NCBI GenBank assembly: GCA_027450045.1
Contig: DAIDKM010000001.1
Span: forward strand, 1 to 64,000
DNA length: 64,000 nt
Reading direction: 5' to 3'
From: Paludibacter sp.
GTDB taxonomy: Bacteria > Bacteroidota > Bacteroidia > Bacteroidales > Paludibacteraceae
Shown here: positions 7,309 through 17,250 of the stretch, piece by piece
Layout of the letters: every line of letters starts with the position of its first letter
How positions within the stretch are numbered: the stretch's first letter is position 1
The notes under the pieces: model-generated
Databases searched by the model: none
Seen by the model: the letters and a program-made list of their open reading frames with translations, nothing else
What the model was told of the DNA's origin: nothing
Position numbers and translations under genes: made by a program

Positions 7309-8609
7309 TTTTTCCCTTCACTTTCCGGTATTTCATCTTTCAGTAATAAGCGTAACGATTGGTCATAGGTGAGATAACTCCATACCCAATTGAAAAAAGT
7401 GAAGAGTTTGTTTTTCACACCTACTATGGAACGGAGGTGGACGAAAAGCCATAGCATCCATGCCCAGAAACCGTAAAATTTGGCGGCGGGCAGTTCGGCA
7501 ACGGCTGTATTACGACCAATAGTAGCTAACGAGCCTCGATCATTGTATTTAAATGGTCGAAAAGCGCTAATCCCTTTAGCTAAACGGTTTAAGTTATTGA
7601 CGAGGTTTTCTCCTTGCTGAATGGCAGGTTGTGCCACTTGTGGATGCCCGTTCGGCCACTTGGATGAAGCCATTAAGGCAGTATCGCCTACGGCAAATAC
7701 GTTTTTGAACCCGTTGACTTGATTAAATTCGTTTACTATCAATCGATTCCCCCTGCCATATTGTTCTTTGTCGAAACCTTCGAGGCTGTTTGCTTTCACT
7801 CCGGCCACCCAGAATAGGTTCTTTGTTGGTATTTGTTGTTCGTTGCTCAATGTCACCACTTCATTTTCGTAGGAATTGACGGTGGCTCCGAGAGTGATAT
7901 TAACGTGCATTTTTGATAAGTAATCGTATGCCACCTTTGAGGTTTTCTCTGAAAAGACTCCCAAAAGGCGATTAGCACCATCGATTAAATGAATTTGCAT
8001 GCGTTGTACTTTGAAGTCAGGATAATCTTTAGGTAGCACAAACTTTCGCATTTCGGCTAAGGCTCCTGCTAATTCCACGCCGGTAGCTCCCCCGCCGACA
8101 ATGACAAAGTTAAGTAATTTCTCGCGTTCTTCCCTGTCGTCAGTGCTGGTGGCACATTCTAACGAATAAATGATACGATTACGCATTGCCATTGCTTCTG
8201 TTGTCGTCTTGAGTGGTAACGAAGCATCCTTCAACGCTTGATTGCCGAAGAAATTGGTATCACATCCTGTTGCAATCACCAAATAATCATATCGAATACG
8301 GCCAATGGTGGTTTCTACGTAACCAAGTTCTGTATTAATTTCCTGAGCTGAGCAAAGACGAAAGTGTAAATCTTTTTTCTTCTGAAATATTTTCCGAAAT
8401 GGGAATGAGATGGTGCTGGGTTCCAAGCCTGAAGTGGCTATCTGATAAAACAAAGGTTGAAATTGATGGTAGTTACGTTTATCAAGCAGAACAGTTTGAT
8501 AATATTGTGAATCCAACAGGGTGGCAATTTTCAAACCGGCAAAGCCACCTCCGATGATGACTACGCGTTTTTTGTCTTTTGTAGAAGGAATATTGCAGAT
8601 GGTTGTCAT
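7275..8609 (-). CDS. ndh: Type II NADH:quinone oxidoreductase
   Basis: A 444-residue membrane-bound FAD protein that passes electrons from NADH to quinone without pumping protons. Two Rossmann motifs are visible: [14 protein letters not shown] for FAD and [15 protein letters not shown] for NADH, plus FAVGDTAL and the [11 protein letters not shown] region near the quinone site. The C-terminus is an aromatic and basic stretch ([23 protein letters not shown]) typical of peripheral membrane attachment. I place the start at the ATG at 8609 (MTTICNIP); the open frame extends 28 residues upstream to 8693 with no family support. rnhB overlaps its end. Confidence 0.93.
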   Translation of the reverse strand: MTTICNIPSTKDKKRVVIIGGGFAGLKIATLLDSQYYQTVLLDKRNYHQFQPLFYQIATSGLEPSTISFPFRKIFQKKKDLHFRLCSAQEINTELGYVETTIGRIRYDYLVIATGCDTNFFGNQALKDASLPLKTTTEAMAMRNRIIYSLECATSTDDREEREKLLNFVIVGGGATGVELAGALAEMRKFVLPKDYPDFKVQRMQIHLIDGANRLLGVFSEKTSKVAYDYLSKMHVNITLGATVNSYENEVVTLSNEQQIPTKNLFWVAGVKANSLEGFDKEQYGRGNRLIVNEFNQVNGFKNVFAVGDTALMASSKWPNGHPQVAQPAIQQGENLVNNLNRLAKGISAFRPFKYNDRGSLATIGRNTAVAELPAAKFYGFWAWMLWLFVHLRSIVGVKNKLFTFFNWVWSYLTYDQSLRLLLKDEIPESEGKKCADELTTPTT

Positions 8610-8729
8610 ACTGAATGTGTTTAATGAAAATACGAAGTAAACAGTCAATGAGCAAGTTATCCATGGAAAGGTTGAACAAAAAAGAAAAAGCACTTATGAA
8701 GTGTTTTCAAAAGTGCTTTAAGTTTAAGG

Positions 8730-8803
8730 TAGCGACTCGGGGACTTGAACCCCGGACCTCATGATTATGAATCATGCGCTCTAACCAGCTGAGCTAAATC
8801 GCC
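8730..8803 (-). tRNA. tRNA-Met (anticodon CAT)
   Basis: A 74-base cloverleaf on the minus strand. The acceptor GGCGATT pairs with AGTCGCT (two wobble pairs), the anticodon loop is TTCATAA and the T-loop is GGTTCAAGTCC. The paired first position excludes the initiator tRNA. It is probably elongator Met; a tRNA-Ile with a lysidine-modified CAT anticodon cannot be fully excluded. CCA is not encoded. Confidence 0.95.
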
Positions 8804-8814
8804 ATTTGGAGCTG

Positions 8815-8844
8815 CAAAAGTACGATTTTTTTGTTGTTCCCAAA
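8815..8844 (-). promoter_or_regulatory. Promoter of tRNA-Met
   Basis: On the minus strand TTTG (8841-8844), 18 bases, then TACTTTTG (8815-8822), 12 bases before the tRNA. It has the same layout as the tRNA-Leu promoter. Confidence 0.75.
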
Positions 8845-8976
8845 AGAGAGAATGTGAAAAAAATAGCTTTTTAGGTAACTGATTTTTTATATAGTCAGAT
8901 ATTCAGTCAATTAGATGACTATTTAGTGTTAGAAATACATATATTATTCACTTGCTTTTCAATTTACATCAGTAAC

Positions 8977-9014
8977 AAAAAAACCATTCAGGCATTTCCC
9001 GAATGGTTTTTTTT
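8977..9014 (-). terminator. Bidirectional terminator of the M16 protease gene
   Basis: A stem ACCATTC / GAATGGT extended by A-T runs on both sides, with an 11-base loop, 22 bases past the protease stop. Confidence 0.85.
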
Positions 9015-9035
9015 AATTTAGTGAGTCATGGTTAC

Positions 9036-11834
9036 TTATTTGGGTTTCATGATGACTTCGAGACTATTCTTTTTGGCAATAAGCTGTTTTGCTAAATCTT
9101 GAATGGATTTACTGTCGATGGCATTCACCGCTTTGTCGTACCCATCGATGTAGTTTACATGGGCAAGAAAGTATGAGTTCAAAGTAGAAATCCACCAATT
9201 GTTATCTTCTACTTCTTCTGCATGTTTTTTCAGCAAGTTTTCTTTCACTTTGGTCAAATCCTCGGCTTTAGGCCCATTATCAGCTATCTTTTGTAATTCC
9301 TGATGAATTATTTCCATCATTTTAGCATCTAATTTCGGATCAGTATCAAATTGCATAAAGAGTAGGGTTTCCGGATCTGGAAGTCGTGATACGCTTCCTG
9401 ATACGCCTACACCATACGAACCGCCTTGTTCTTCACGAATGCTTTCCGTGTAACGAATGGTAAGAATATTGCCTAATATTTGCGCATTTAGAATGTTATG
9501 AAGATTGTAGGCAGCTTTGTCGTGATAGAAAATAAAGTTCGATGCTTTTGGTGTTTCCATTTCGTGTGGAAAAACATTTTTGATTTCACTTTGCGGGTAA
9601 CGAATGTGTTGGTCTTTCCATGTCTCCATTTTTTTTGACGTGGGTAGACCTCCTAAATAAGTCAAAATAGCAGTTTTCATGCTGTCAGGATTCACATTGC
9701 CCACTAAGAAGAATGTAAAATTAGCCGGATTAGCAAAACGCTCTTTATAAATCTTCATCACCTGATCCAGATTAATCTTATCGAGCGTGGAGAGATGAAA
9801 AACGAACTTGCGTGGCGAGCGACCATAAATTTCTGTCACAATGGTATCGTTGAATGCTTGTGCGGGATTGTTGGCTGCATTCGTGAGTTGCGTGCGCATG
9901 TTGTTCATAAAGACTTTGTACGCATCGACATCTTTACGAGGATCTGTGAAATAGAGGTAGAGCATCTGCATCATGGTGTTGAAATCGGTTACAGAGCAAT
10001 TTCCCGAAAAACTTTCCTGGTAATCATTCATGGCAGGAGATACGTTGACTATTTTTCCGGCTAAAAGTTTGGCAAGATCTGTTGGAGAAAAGTCACCTAA
10101 TCCTGTGCTGTTGATTACATCGCAAGCAACTGATGCCGATGGTAGCTGATCGGTTGGTACCAGAGACAGTCCACCATAAGCAATTCCGCCGAGACGAATT
10201 TCGTCTGCTTTGAATTTCGTTGGCTTGATAATGACTTTAACGCCATTAGAAAGAGTCCATTCCGTAGTTCCCATCTCTTTATCTTCGGTCACCTTTGCAA
10301 TGGTTCCGGGTTCTGGAGGATTGGCAATCAATGGTTTGTTGATTGTTTCATCTTTATAAGGTTCTAGCGTAGCTGTTTTCACCTGGTTCATCATGGTTAA
10401 TACTTCGTTTTGGGTAGGCAATTTGGCCTTTTCATTGTCAGGTGCTTGTATGGAGACTAAAATGTTTTTATCCGTAATGTAGCGTTCGGCTTGTTGACTG
10501 ATCATATTCAGCGGTAATTTGGGTAAAATTGCCTGAGCCATTTTATATTCCCACTCAATGCCCGGAATTGGTTCAAGATTCAAAAAGTTAGCAATATATT
10601 TACGTACATAATGGTCATTATTTTGTTTGTCCCTGTTATTGTATGCATTCTCAATATCTTTGAACATTTCCGCTTTGGCACGTTCATATTCAGAATTCGT
10701 GAATCCAAAACGTTTAATTTTTTCAATCTCATTCATTAATAACTGAAAGGCTTCTTTATATTTGCCCTCGCGAGGTACCATGTAAAATAAAAAAGCATCT
10801 TTCGATTTTGTCAAATCACCATATTGATTGAGTGCAACGGTAAAAGGAGCATCAGGGTGTTGTGCTAAATCCTGAAATCTATTGTTGATCATGGTTGAAA
10901 TCAATGAATTTGTCAAGTTAGTCATATATCCCATCACGGTTTTTTTTAGCGAGTCAGGCATCGGATTTTGCTTGTAACGGACAATGATAGCCGAACTGCT
11001 GGCTTCAGGATCGGTCACGATGGCTACAATGGGTTTCTCATTATCAGGAATAGGGAAGATGGTGCGTGTTGCTGGATTGACGGGTTTTGGAATCGATCCG
11101 AACATTTGCTTGACTTCTGCTTCCGTTTTATCGACGTTAATATCTCCCACCACAATGATTCCTTGCAAATCAGGGCGATACCATTCTTTATAATAGTCGC
11201 GTAGCGCTTGATATGGAAAATGAAGTATGACGGCTGTGTCGCCAATAACATCACGTTTTGCATATTGTGAGCCGGCAAAAATGATACTATTGATTTCTTT
11301 CCACATGCGCCGACTTGCACCGGCTCTGGTACGCCATTCTTCCATAATTACACCGCGTTCTTTATCGATTTCGTTTCCCTGAAGCAAAAGCGAGTGCGAC
11401 CAATCGTGCAGTACTAAAAGAGAACTGTCAATGATTCCCTGACGAATAGTGGGCACGTTGGCAAGGTTGTAAACAGTTTCGTCAAGTGACGTAAAGGCGT
11501 TGATATTTTCGCCAAATCGAACACCATTTTTTTCTAAGAAGTTAATAATGCCTTTGTCAGGGAAATGTTTTGTTCCGTTGAAGGACATGTGTTCCAAGAA
11601 ATGTGCTAAGCCGTTTTGATTGTCGTTTTCGAGAATGGCTCCCACTTTTTGTACGATGTAAAAATCGGCACGATCTTTTGGTTGATCGTTGTGACGAATG
11701 TAGTAGGTAAGTCCATTGTCAAGTTTCCCTATACGGACTTGTGGATCGATCGGCAGCTGAGGTATTTGTTGAGCCATACCTGTGCCCACAGATAACGAAA
11801 GCAGCAATGCTAACGAAAAGATAGATGTCTTCAT
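9036..11834 (-). CDS. M16 family zinc metalloprotease, exported
   Basis: A 932-residue two-repeat pitrilysin (M16) peptidase. It has a signal peptide (hydrophobic 5-20, AQQ after the likely cleavage), the inverted zinc motif HFLEH at 78-82, and the third ligand Glu in EIDKERGVIMEEW near 159. The C-terminal inactive repeat follows from about residue 510 (TEWTLSNGVKVIIKPT). Such enzymes cut peptides inside a closed chamber. The export signal places it in the periplasm or outer envelope. It appears to be transcribed alone. Length of about 930 is typical of Bacteroidota members. Confidence 0.93.
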   Translation of the reverse strand: MKTSIFSLALLLSLSVGTGMAQQIPQLPIDPQVRIGKLDNGLTYYIRHNDQPKDRADFYIVQKVGAILENDNQNGLAHFLEHMSFNGTKHFPDKGIINFLEKNGVRFGENINAFTSLDETVYNLANVPTIRQGIIDSSLLVLHDWSHSLLLQGNEIDKERGVIMEEWRTRAGASRRMWKEINSIIFAGSQYAKRDVIGDTAVILHFPYQALRDYYKEWYRPDLQGIIVVGDINVDKTEAEVKQMFGSIPKPVNPATRTIFPIPDNEKPIVAIVTDPEASSSAIIVRYKQNPMPDSLKKTVMGYMTNLTNSLISTMINNRFQDLAQHPDAPFTVALNQYGDLTKSKDAFLFYMVPREGKYKEAFQLLMNEIEKIKRFGFTNSEYERAKAEMFKDIENAYNNRDKQNNDHYVRKYIANFLNLEPIPGIEWEYKMAQAILPKLPLNMISQQAERYITDKNILVSIQAPDNEKAKLPTQNEVLTMMNQVKTATLEPYKDETINKPLIANPPEPGTIAKVTEDKEMGTTEWTLSNGVKVIIKPTKFKADEIRLGGIAYGGLSLVPTDQLPSASVACDVINSTGLGDFSPTDLAKLLAGKIVNVSPAMNDYQESFSGNCSVTDFNTMMQMLYLYFTDPRKDVDAYKVFMNNMRTQLTNAANNPAQAFNDTIVTEIYGRSPRKFVFHLSTLDKINLDQVMKIYKERFANPANFTFFLVGNVNPDSMKTAILTYLGGLPTSKKMETWKDQHIRYPQSEIKNVFPHEMETPKASNFIFYHDKAAYNLHNILNAQILGNILTIRYTESIREEQGGSYGVGVSGSVSRLPDPETLLFMQFDTDPKLDAKMMEIIHQELQKIADNGPKAEDLTKVKENLLKKHAEEVEDNNWWISTLNSYFLAHVNYIDGYDKAVNAIDSKSIQDLAKQLIAKKNSLEVIMKPK

Positions 11835-11889
11835 GTGTTGCAGATGAAATTAATAATGTTAACCAAAGTAGTTTCTATCTTTGGCATGA

Positions 11890-11897
11890 CAAAATTA
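11890..11897 (-). promoter_or_regulatory. Possible -7 element for the M16 gene
   Basis: TAATTTTG on the minus strand fits TAnnTTTG and lies 56 bases before the protease start. No matching -33 box is evident. Confidence 0.35.
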
Positions 11898-11948
11898 GTA
11901 ATAATATTTTTGAATGTTCGTTTTTTCAGCAAAAAGAACAGGAATTTC

Positions 11949-12287
11949 TCAGGGATTTCCTTTAGCACTTGCGACTAATGCTTTTCGTATACTGAGAAGT
12001 TCTTTTCTAATGTTGGTAAGTCGTTCCACTATTTCTTGTTTTTTGGAAACATCGTCTTTGGATGATTTTAATTGTTGTCGAGCACCTTCTAAAGTGAGAT
12101 GTTGTTCTTTAACCAGATAGTGGATTTCTTTGATGAGTTGAATGTCTTCGGCGGTGTAGAAACGGCTGCCTTTGTTGTTTTTGCGGGGTTTGAGTTGTGG
12201 AAATTCTTTTTCCCAAAATCGCAACAACGAAGTATTTACGTTCAGTTGTTCGGCAACTTCTTTAATTGAGTGGAAAAGTCGTTCCAT
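11949..12287 (-). CDS. MerR family transcriptional regulator
   Basis: A 112-residue protein with an N-terminal winged helix of MerR type (HSIKEVAEQLNVNTSLLRFWEKEFPQLKP, then FYTAEDIQLIKEI) and a C-terminal coiled-coil helix used for dimerisation. There is no effector domain and no metal-binding cysteines, so it is the small MerR form common in Bacteroidota, whose ligand is unknown. It lies between mltD and the M16 protease gene on the same strand, with gaps of about 105 and 114 bases. Confidence 0.88.
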   Translation of the reverse strand: MERLFHSIKEVAEQLNVNTSLLRFWEKEFPQLKPRKNNKGSRFYTAEDIQLIKEIHYLVKEQHLTLEGARQQLKSSKDDVSKKQEIVERLTNIRKELLSIRKALVASAKGNP

Positions 12288-12392
12288 GAGATAAAAGTTT
12301 AAATAATCGAGATTAGATACTTAATGTGTTCGAATATTTATGATTTGTTTTTCGGATAGTAATATCTGTTTAGCAATCACTTTATTTGCTTG

Positions 12393-13742
12393 TTAGTAAA
12401 TGACAAGTCTGGCTCCTTTTCTTAAATGTGAAGTTGATAAATGGTTCCATTTTTTAAGCTCATGGGTAGTAACGTGATATTTTCTCGCGATTTCCCACAT
12501 AGATTCGCCGTTTCTAACATGATGAATAATCCTACCGTGTCTTCTATCCCCATGTTTTGCTTTTAGGGGTTCAACGACAAGTCGGTTTGGGAAAAGCTCC
12601 GCAGCGTGGTAAGCGATGATCTTATCTTTATTCTCTAAAAAAGTGCTGCTTGCGTTCAGCGGCAAACGGAGTGGACATGGTTCAATGTTTCCGGGAATAA
12701 TATCTTGCCGATATTGCGGGTTAAGCATACGAATTTCAGCAATGGGTAAATTCAGCATATAAGCAAGCTGTATAAAGTGTATTTTGTCGGTCACCATTAT
12801 GGTATCTGTCAATGGCATACAAATTGGGGCCATAGCAAGGTTATGATCTTTATAATAGTGCATGACATAGTTGGCGGCTATAAAGATTGGAACATAACTG
12901 CGTGTTTCTGCCGGTAAGTAAGGAAATATTTGCCAATAATCATGTTTTCCACCGGAACGTCGAATGGCTTTGTTTACGTTACCCGGCCCACAATTATAAG
13001 CTGCAATAACTAAATCCCAGTCGCCATATACATTGTATAAATCTTTGAGGTAATGCACAGCGGCTTTAGTGGATTTCACGGGATCCATGCGTTCGTCAAT
13101 CAAGCTATTTACCTGAAGTCCATAAATACGAGCTGTCGAAACAATTAATTGCCAAAGTCCACATGCTCCAGCACGTGAATAGGCCATCGGATTGAGAGCC
13201 GATTCAATAACCGGAAGGTATTTTAGTTCGTCAGGCAGTTTGTTGGCTAATAATTCCTGCTCAAAAATAGGTAGGTAATATTGTCCCATGGCTAGCATGT
13301 AAGATACTTGTTTTCTTCGTTTTATGGTGTAAAAATCGATGCAAGTACGTACATATTGGTTGAATGGCATTTCGATGATATCAGGCAACTTTGAGAGTCG
13401 TTGAATGATGGTGCTATCCGATACATACGGATTAATAGTGTCTGTGGGAAAGCTGGTATTAATGCTTTTGTTTTCATACCATTGATTCAATAAGCCGTTA
13501 AAACTCATATCCATTCCTTCGGGAATCACTAATGGAACAATAGAAGAAGCTGTATCAGTCTGTTGTGTGGTGTCAGCAGCAGGTTTAACATCGTTAGGTA
13601 TTTGCGTGCGAAGTTTCACTCCGGATTGTGTATATTCGGTAGTGTCTAAGGCTGGTTTTATTTTACCGGGTACTAGAGCGTAAAGATTGTTTCCTAATGC
13701 AATCATCAATACTGTAATCATCAAGGGCAGGAATTTTCGCAT
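12393..13742 (-). CDS. mltD: Membrane-bound lytic murein transglycosylase D-like
   Basis: A 449-residue exported protein with a signal peptide (7-22), an SLT lytic transglycosylase domain with catalytic Glu180 in LPVIESALNP followed by AGACGLWQ and the AAYNCGPGNV motif, and one C-terminal LysM domain (about 405-449, HHVRNGESMWEIARKYHV). It cleaves peptidoglycan glycan strands to give anhydro-muropeptides. The start is five bases after DUF5683, in the parA-parB-DUF5683-mltD arrangement usual for Bacteroidales, linking wall turnover to chromosome partition genes. Confidence 0.93.
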   Translation of the reverse strand: MRKFLPLMITVLMIALGNNLYALVPGKIKPALDTTEYTQSGVKLRTQIPNDVKPAADTTQQTDTASSIVPLVIPEGMDMSFNGLLNQWYENKSINTSFPTDTINPYVSDSTIIQRLSKLPDIIEMPFNQYVRTCIDFYTIKRRKQVSYMLAMGQYYLPIFEQELLANKLPDELKYLPVIESALNPMAYSRAGACGLWQLIVSTARIYGLQVNSLIDERMDPVKSTKAAVHYLKDLYNVYGDWDLVIAAYNCGPGNVNKAIRRSGGKHDYWQIFPYLPAETRSYVPIFIAANYVMHYYKDHNLAMAPICMPLTDTIMVTDKIHFIQLAYMLNLPIAEIRMLNPQYRQDIIPGNIEPCPLRLPLNASSTFLENKDKIIAYHAAELFPNRLVVEPLKAKHGDRRHGRIIHHVRNGESMWEIARKYHVTTHELKKWNHLSTSHLRKGARLVIY

Positions 13743-13747
13743 AGAAA

Positions 13748-14413
13748 TTAAAATGTAATGTGCAGCTTCAATCCGTATGACGTAGAAGCGCCTAATTGTT
13801 GTTGTTGAATAAGAGATGGACTCACTTTGAGCGAAAGATCAGGCGAAATGTCAAAATTAGACAATTGGGCATCAACATAAGCATCCACCATTGAAAGTGC
13901 ATACAGACCGATGGCCGAAATAATACTTAAATCACGATATCTTCGAAATACGTTGACTTGTTGTTGCAACGCAGTTTGTAACCACGCTTTATCAATTTGA
14001 TTCGGGTTCGTAATAGAACCTTTCGGAAATACATTTAAATAGCTGTTGGTATTGGGATTGTTATCCATTAAATCGAGATAGGCTTGTTTGTAATCATTAT
14101 ACATACGGTTATTCCACGTGATAGCATACGCTAAACCTACAAACCCTCCATAAATAATAGGCAATTTCCAGTATTTACGATTGTAAATTTGACCTAATCC
14201 AGGACAAATAGCGGCCAACCACACGGCACGAGCAGGACTTGGTGTGAAAATTGGTTTGCTTATTGTATCGGCTGTTAGTTTTTTGCTCAAGGGTTGATTT
14301 GACAACGGCAAAATGATGGTATCACGTGGCGCTTTAGTCGGTTTGATTTGAGCACAAACATGAAGTCCAATGACGAAAAAGCATGTTAGCAATATGATGA
14401 TACGCTGTTTCAA
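13748..14413 (-). CDS. DUF5683 membrane protein
   Basis: A 221-residue protein with a cleavable signal peptide (about 1-21). The family core follows: AVWLAAICPGLGQIYNRKYWKLPIIYGGFVG is a membrane hairpin, then WNNRMYNDYKQAY, a second hydrophobic stretch near 165-180 (YRDLSIISAIGLYALSMVDAYVDAQL), and a soluble beta-rich tail. Function of the family is unknown. Its fixed position between parB and mltD suggests an envelope role tied to growth, which is inference. Confidence 0.88.
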   Translation of the reverse strand: MKQRIIILLTCFFVIGLHVCAQIKPTKAPRDTIILPLSNQPLSKKLTADTISKPIFTPSPARAVWLAAICPGLGQIYNRKYWKLPIIYGGFVGLAYAITWNNRMYNDYKQAYLDLMDNNPNTNSYLNVFPKGSITNPNQIDKAWLQTALQQQVNVFRRYRDLSIISAIGLYALSMVDAYVDAQLSNFDISPDLSLKVSPSLIQQQQLGASTSYGLKLHITF

Positions 14414-14422
14414 TGGCTTGAT

Positions 14423-15286
14423 TTAATTCAATTTATCAAATAATTCCATTAAATGTTCCAGTTCTTCGTCTGAACGGAAGGAAAGCGTGATTTTCCCTTT
14501 TCCCTTTTCGCTACAGTTAAATTTCACCGGAACCCCTAATCGCTCGTTCAGCTGCTTTTCAATTTGAACATGTTCCTGAGGAAGGGGTAACTTGGCCTTT
14601 GGCTCATTATCCGTGTTTTCATCAATGTTACGAACTAATTCCTCTACTTTACGAACCGACAAATGATTTTTGAGAATTTGTTCATAAATAGCTAATTGTT
14701 TCGCTGGATTTTCCACCGTGATTAGGGCGCGGGCATGTCCCATGTCGATCTGTTTGTCTTTAATCGCCATTTGAATTTCAGCCGGCAATCGAAGGAGGCG
14801 TAGATAATTTGCTACAGTGGCACGTTTTTTTCCAACACGTTCGCTAAGCCGCTCTTGGGTCATTTTATATTCTTCTTGAAGTCGTTGAAACGTTAACGCA
14901 ATTTCAATGGCATTTAAATCTTCGCGTTGAAGGTTTTCAATCAGCGCCATTTCCATCACTAAATCATCCGCAGCAGTTTTGATGTAAGCGGGAATGGTTG
15001 TTAATCCGGCTAGTTTCGATGCACGATAACGACGTTCACCGGCAATGATTTCATATTTTTCTTCGTTGATTTTACGCAACGTAATGGGCTGAATGATGCC
15101 TATTTCTTTAATAGAAGCCGCTAATTCGATCAATGCTTCCTCGTCAAAGTGCGTCCGTGGTTGATGTGGATTGGGATGAATTTGACAAATCTCAATTTCA
15201 TTAATTGACGAAGAGCCGCTTGTTGAAATCGGCTCTGTATCAATGAGTGCGCTTAATCCACGACCCAAAGCATGTTTCTGTACCAT
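14423..15286 (-). CDS. parB: Chromosome partitioning protein ParB
   Basis: A 287-residue ParB/Spo0J protein that binds parS sites and spreads as a CTP-dependent clamp. Visible parts are the N-terminal ALGRGLSALI, the CTP-binding ParB/Srx domain (HPNPHQPR, IIAGERRYRASKLAG), the helix-turn-helix (TQERLSERVGKKRATVANYLRLL), and a C-terminal dimerisation domain. It starts 14 bases after parA. I saw no convincing parS in this window. Confidence 0.96.
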   Translation of the reverse strand: MVQKHALGRGLSALIDTEPISTSGSSSINEIEICQIHPNPHQPRTHFDEEALIELAASIKEIGIIQPITLRKINEEKYEIIAGERRYRASKLAGLTTIPAYIKTAADDLVMEMALIENLQREDLNAIEIALTFQRLQEEYKMTQERLSERVGKKRATVANYLRLLRLPAEIQMAIKDKQIDMGHARALITVENPAKQLAIYEQILKNHLSVRKVEELVRNIDENTDNEPKAKLPLPQEHVQIEKQLNERLGVPVKFNCSEKGKGKITLSFRSDEELEHLMELFDKLN

Positions 15287-15300
15287 AATGTTCGTTTTAT

Positions 15301-16086
15301 TTAGTGCTTTTCTTCTGTAGCTAATGGCTGTTTGTCAATCAGTTCTTTTGCTAAATCCAAATAGTTTTGAGTCCCTTTCGATTCTTTGTCGTAGAGAATC
15401 ACCGGTTTTCCATGACTTGGCGCTTCACTCAGTTTTACATTTCGTTGAATGACTGTTGTAAAGACTAAGTTGCCAAAATGTTTTTGCACTTCATGATATA
15501 CCTGATTGGCAAGTCGCAATCTATTGTCGTACATAGTGAGCAAAAGGCCTTCAATAGCTAATTCAGGATTGAGTCTCGTCTTAATTATTTTGATGGTATT
15601 CAGCAATTTACTGATCCCTTCCAATGCAAAATATTCACATTGCACGGGAATAATCACCGAGTCGGATGCAGTGAGTGCATTTACCGTGATTAATCCCAAT
15701 GAAGGTAAACAATCTATTAAAATATAGTCGTAGTTCTCTTTTAGAGGCTGCAACTGACGACGCATGATTTTTTCGCGTTCGTCTATCTCGAGCATTTCAA
15801 TTTCAGCTCCCACCAAATCGATGTGCGAAGGAATGATGAATAAGTTGGGAATATCGGTGGCAATAATGGCATCGTCAGGCCGGATTTCCTCAACCAAACA
15901 TTCGTAGATGCTGTTCTTTACTGAGCGGACATCGACTCCTAATCCGGAAGAAGCGTTTGCCTGAGGATCTGCATCAACCAACAACACTTTTTTATTGAGT
16001 GTTGCCAACGATGCTGCCAAATTGATGGCGGTAGTGGTTTTCCCTACGCCTCCCTTTTGATTTGCTAATGCAATGATTTTCCCCAT
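15301..16086 (-). CDS. parA: Chromosome partitioning ATPase ParA (Soj)
   Basis: A 261-residue ParA ATPase with the deviant Walker A motif KGGVGKTT near residue 11, LVDADPQANASSGLG, and IDCLPSLG as Walker B region. It works with ParB to move chromosome origins. It is the short chromosomal type without an N-terminal HTH. It begins 52 bases after the heptosyltransferase gene and leads the parA-parB-DUF5683-mltD block. Confidence 0.96.
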   Translation of the reverse strand: MGKIIALANQKGGVGKTTTAINLAASLATLNKKVLLVDADPQANASSGLGVDVRSVKNSIYECLVEEIRPDDAIIATDIPNLFIIPSHIDLVGAEIEMLEIDEREKIMRRQLQPLKENYDYILIDCLPSLGLITVNALTASDSVIIPVQCEYFALEGISKLLNTIKIIKTRLNPELAIEGLLLTMYDNRLRLANQVYHEVQKHFGNLVFTTVIQRNVKLSEAPSHGKPVILYDKESKGTQNYLDLAKELIDKQPLATEEKH

Positions 16087-16138
16087 AATTTTCTATTAAT
16101 ATTCAATCTTCAATGTTTGATTTCTAAGAAGTTATTTT

Positions 16139-17167
16139 TTATAACTTCATCACGGTTTCCATTTTAGCAATGATTTGTTCGGCTTCAATCGCAGTTAAAC
16201 ATTCGTATGTGCCAAACCTACAAGGCTTATTGCCATAAATAGAACAAGGACGACAAGCCAATTCACGCTGAATAATCATATTTTCCGATTGATTGAGTCC
16301 ATAAAATCCGGCATAAGGATGGGTAGCTCCCCAAATCGAAATTACAGGTACTGCAACCAATGACGCTAAATGCAAATTAGCTGAATCCATTGTCAGCATA
16401 ATATCTAAGCGTTTCATTAACAACACTTCTTCGTCTATTTCAAACCGATTGGCAATGGAGAAAACATTCGGAAATTTTCCTGTCCAATTTTGCAATTGGA
16501 TTCCTTCCGTTTTGCCTGCGCCAAACAAAAACAACATTGTATCTTCTTTTCGGCTAAAATAGGCAATCACTTTTTCCAGCGTGTTGACAGGTAATTGTTT
16601 CCCTTGGTGTTGTGCAAAAGGCGCAATGCCTATCCATTTTCCTTTTTTCTTACCAAAGAGCAAATCCAGTTCTCGGTCAATCGGTTTTGATGAGATGTTG
16701 AACGAAAAGTTGCGCAAATCAACTTTGTTTAATCCTAATGTTTCAAATACCGTTTTATATCGTTCTGTTGTTAGCGTTAAAGGATGGGTGTGTTGATATC
16801 CCTTTTCTATCAATATTTTTTTGTCTAATCGTCCTTTGTTTATAATGGCCACTTGTTTGCCGCTGATCTGAAAAAGGGTACGTAATACTTTGGTGCGCAA
16901 TACATCATGTAAATCGGCGATGGCATCTACGTGTAAGTGCTGTAATTCTCTAAAAAGTTTCCAAATGCCGATCCAACCTTTGTGTCGTCCCTTTTTATCG
17001 AATGCAATAAATGTCAGATTGGAAATTTCACGAAATAGTGGCGCAACCATTGGCATCGAAACCATATAAAAGTGGTGTTCTGGATTTTGAATGGCCATTT
17101 CACGCACTACGGGAATAGTGATAGCAACATCTCCTAAAGCCGAAAATCGGGTGACTACTATTTTCAC
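16139..17167 (-). CDS. Glycosyltransferase family 9 (heptosyltransferase-like)
   Basis: A 342-residue GT9 protein of the ADP-heptose:LPS heptosyltransferase type, acting on the inner leaflet in LPS core synthesis. Evidence is the N-terminal MKIVVTRFSALGDVAITIPVV, the second-domain WIGIAPFAQHQGKQLP nucleotide-sugar region, TMDSANLHLA, and a C-terminal cysteine cluster (ACRPCSIYGNKPC). The sugar actually transferred cannot be told from sequence. DUF4254 lies upstream with 83 bases between. Confidence 0.88.
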   Translation of the reverse strand: MKIVVTRFSALGDVAITIPVVREMAIQNPEHHFYMVSMPMVAPLFREISNLTFIAFDKKGRHKGWIGIWKLFRELQHLHVDAIADLHDVLRTKVLRTLFQISGKQVAIINKGRLDKKILIEKGYQHTHPLTLTTERYKTVFETLGLNKVDLRNFSFNISSKPIDRELDLLFGKKKGKWIGIAPFAQHQGKQLPVNTLEKVIAYFSRKEDTMLFLFGAGKTEGIQLQNWTGKFPNVFSIANRFEIDEEVLLMKRLDIMLTMDSANLHLASLVAVPVISIWGATHPYAGFYGLNQSENMIIQRELACRPCSIYGNKPCRFGTYECLTAIEAEQIIAKMETVMKL

Positions 17168-17250
17168 TACTTAAATTCTTTATAAAATGATGGATAAATT
17201 CGAGATGATTTAATCAGCCATTCATTCAATATTCCCCCAATGACGTTGTG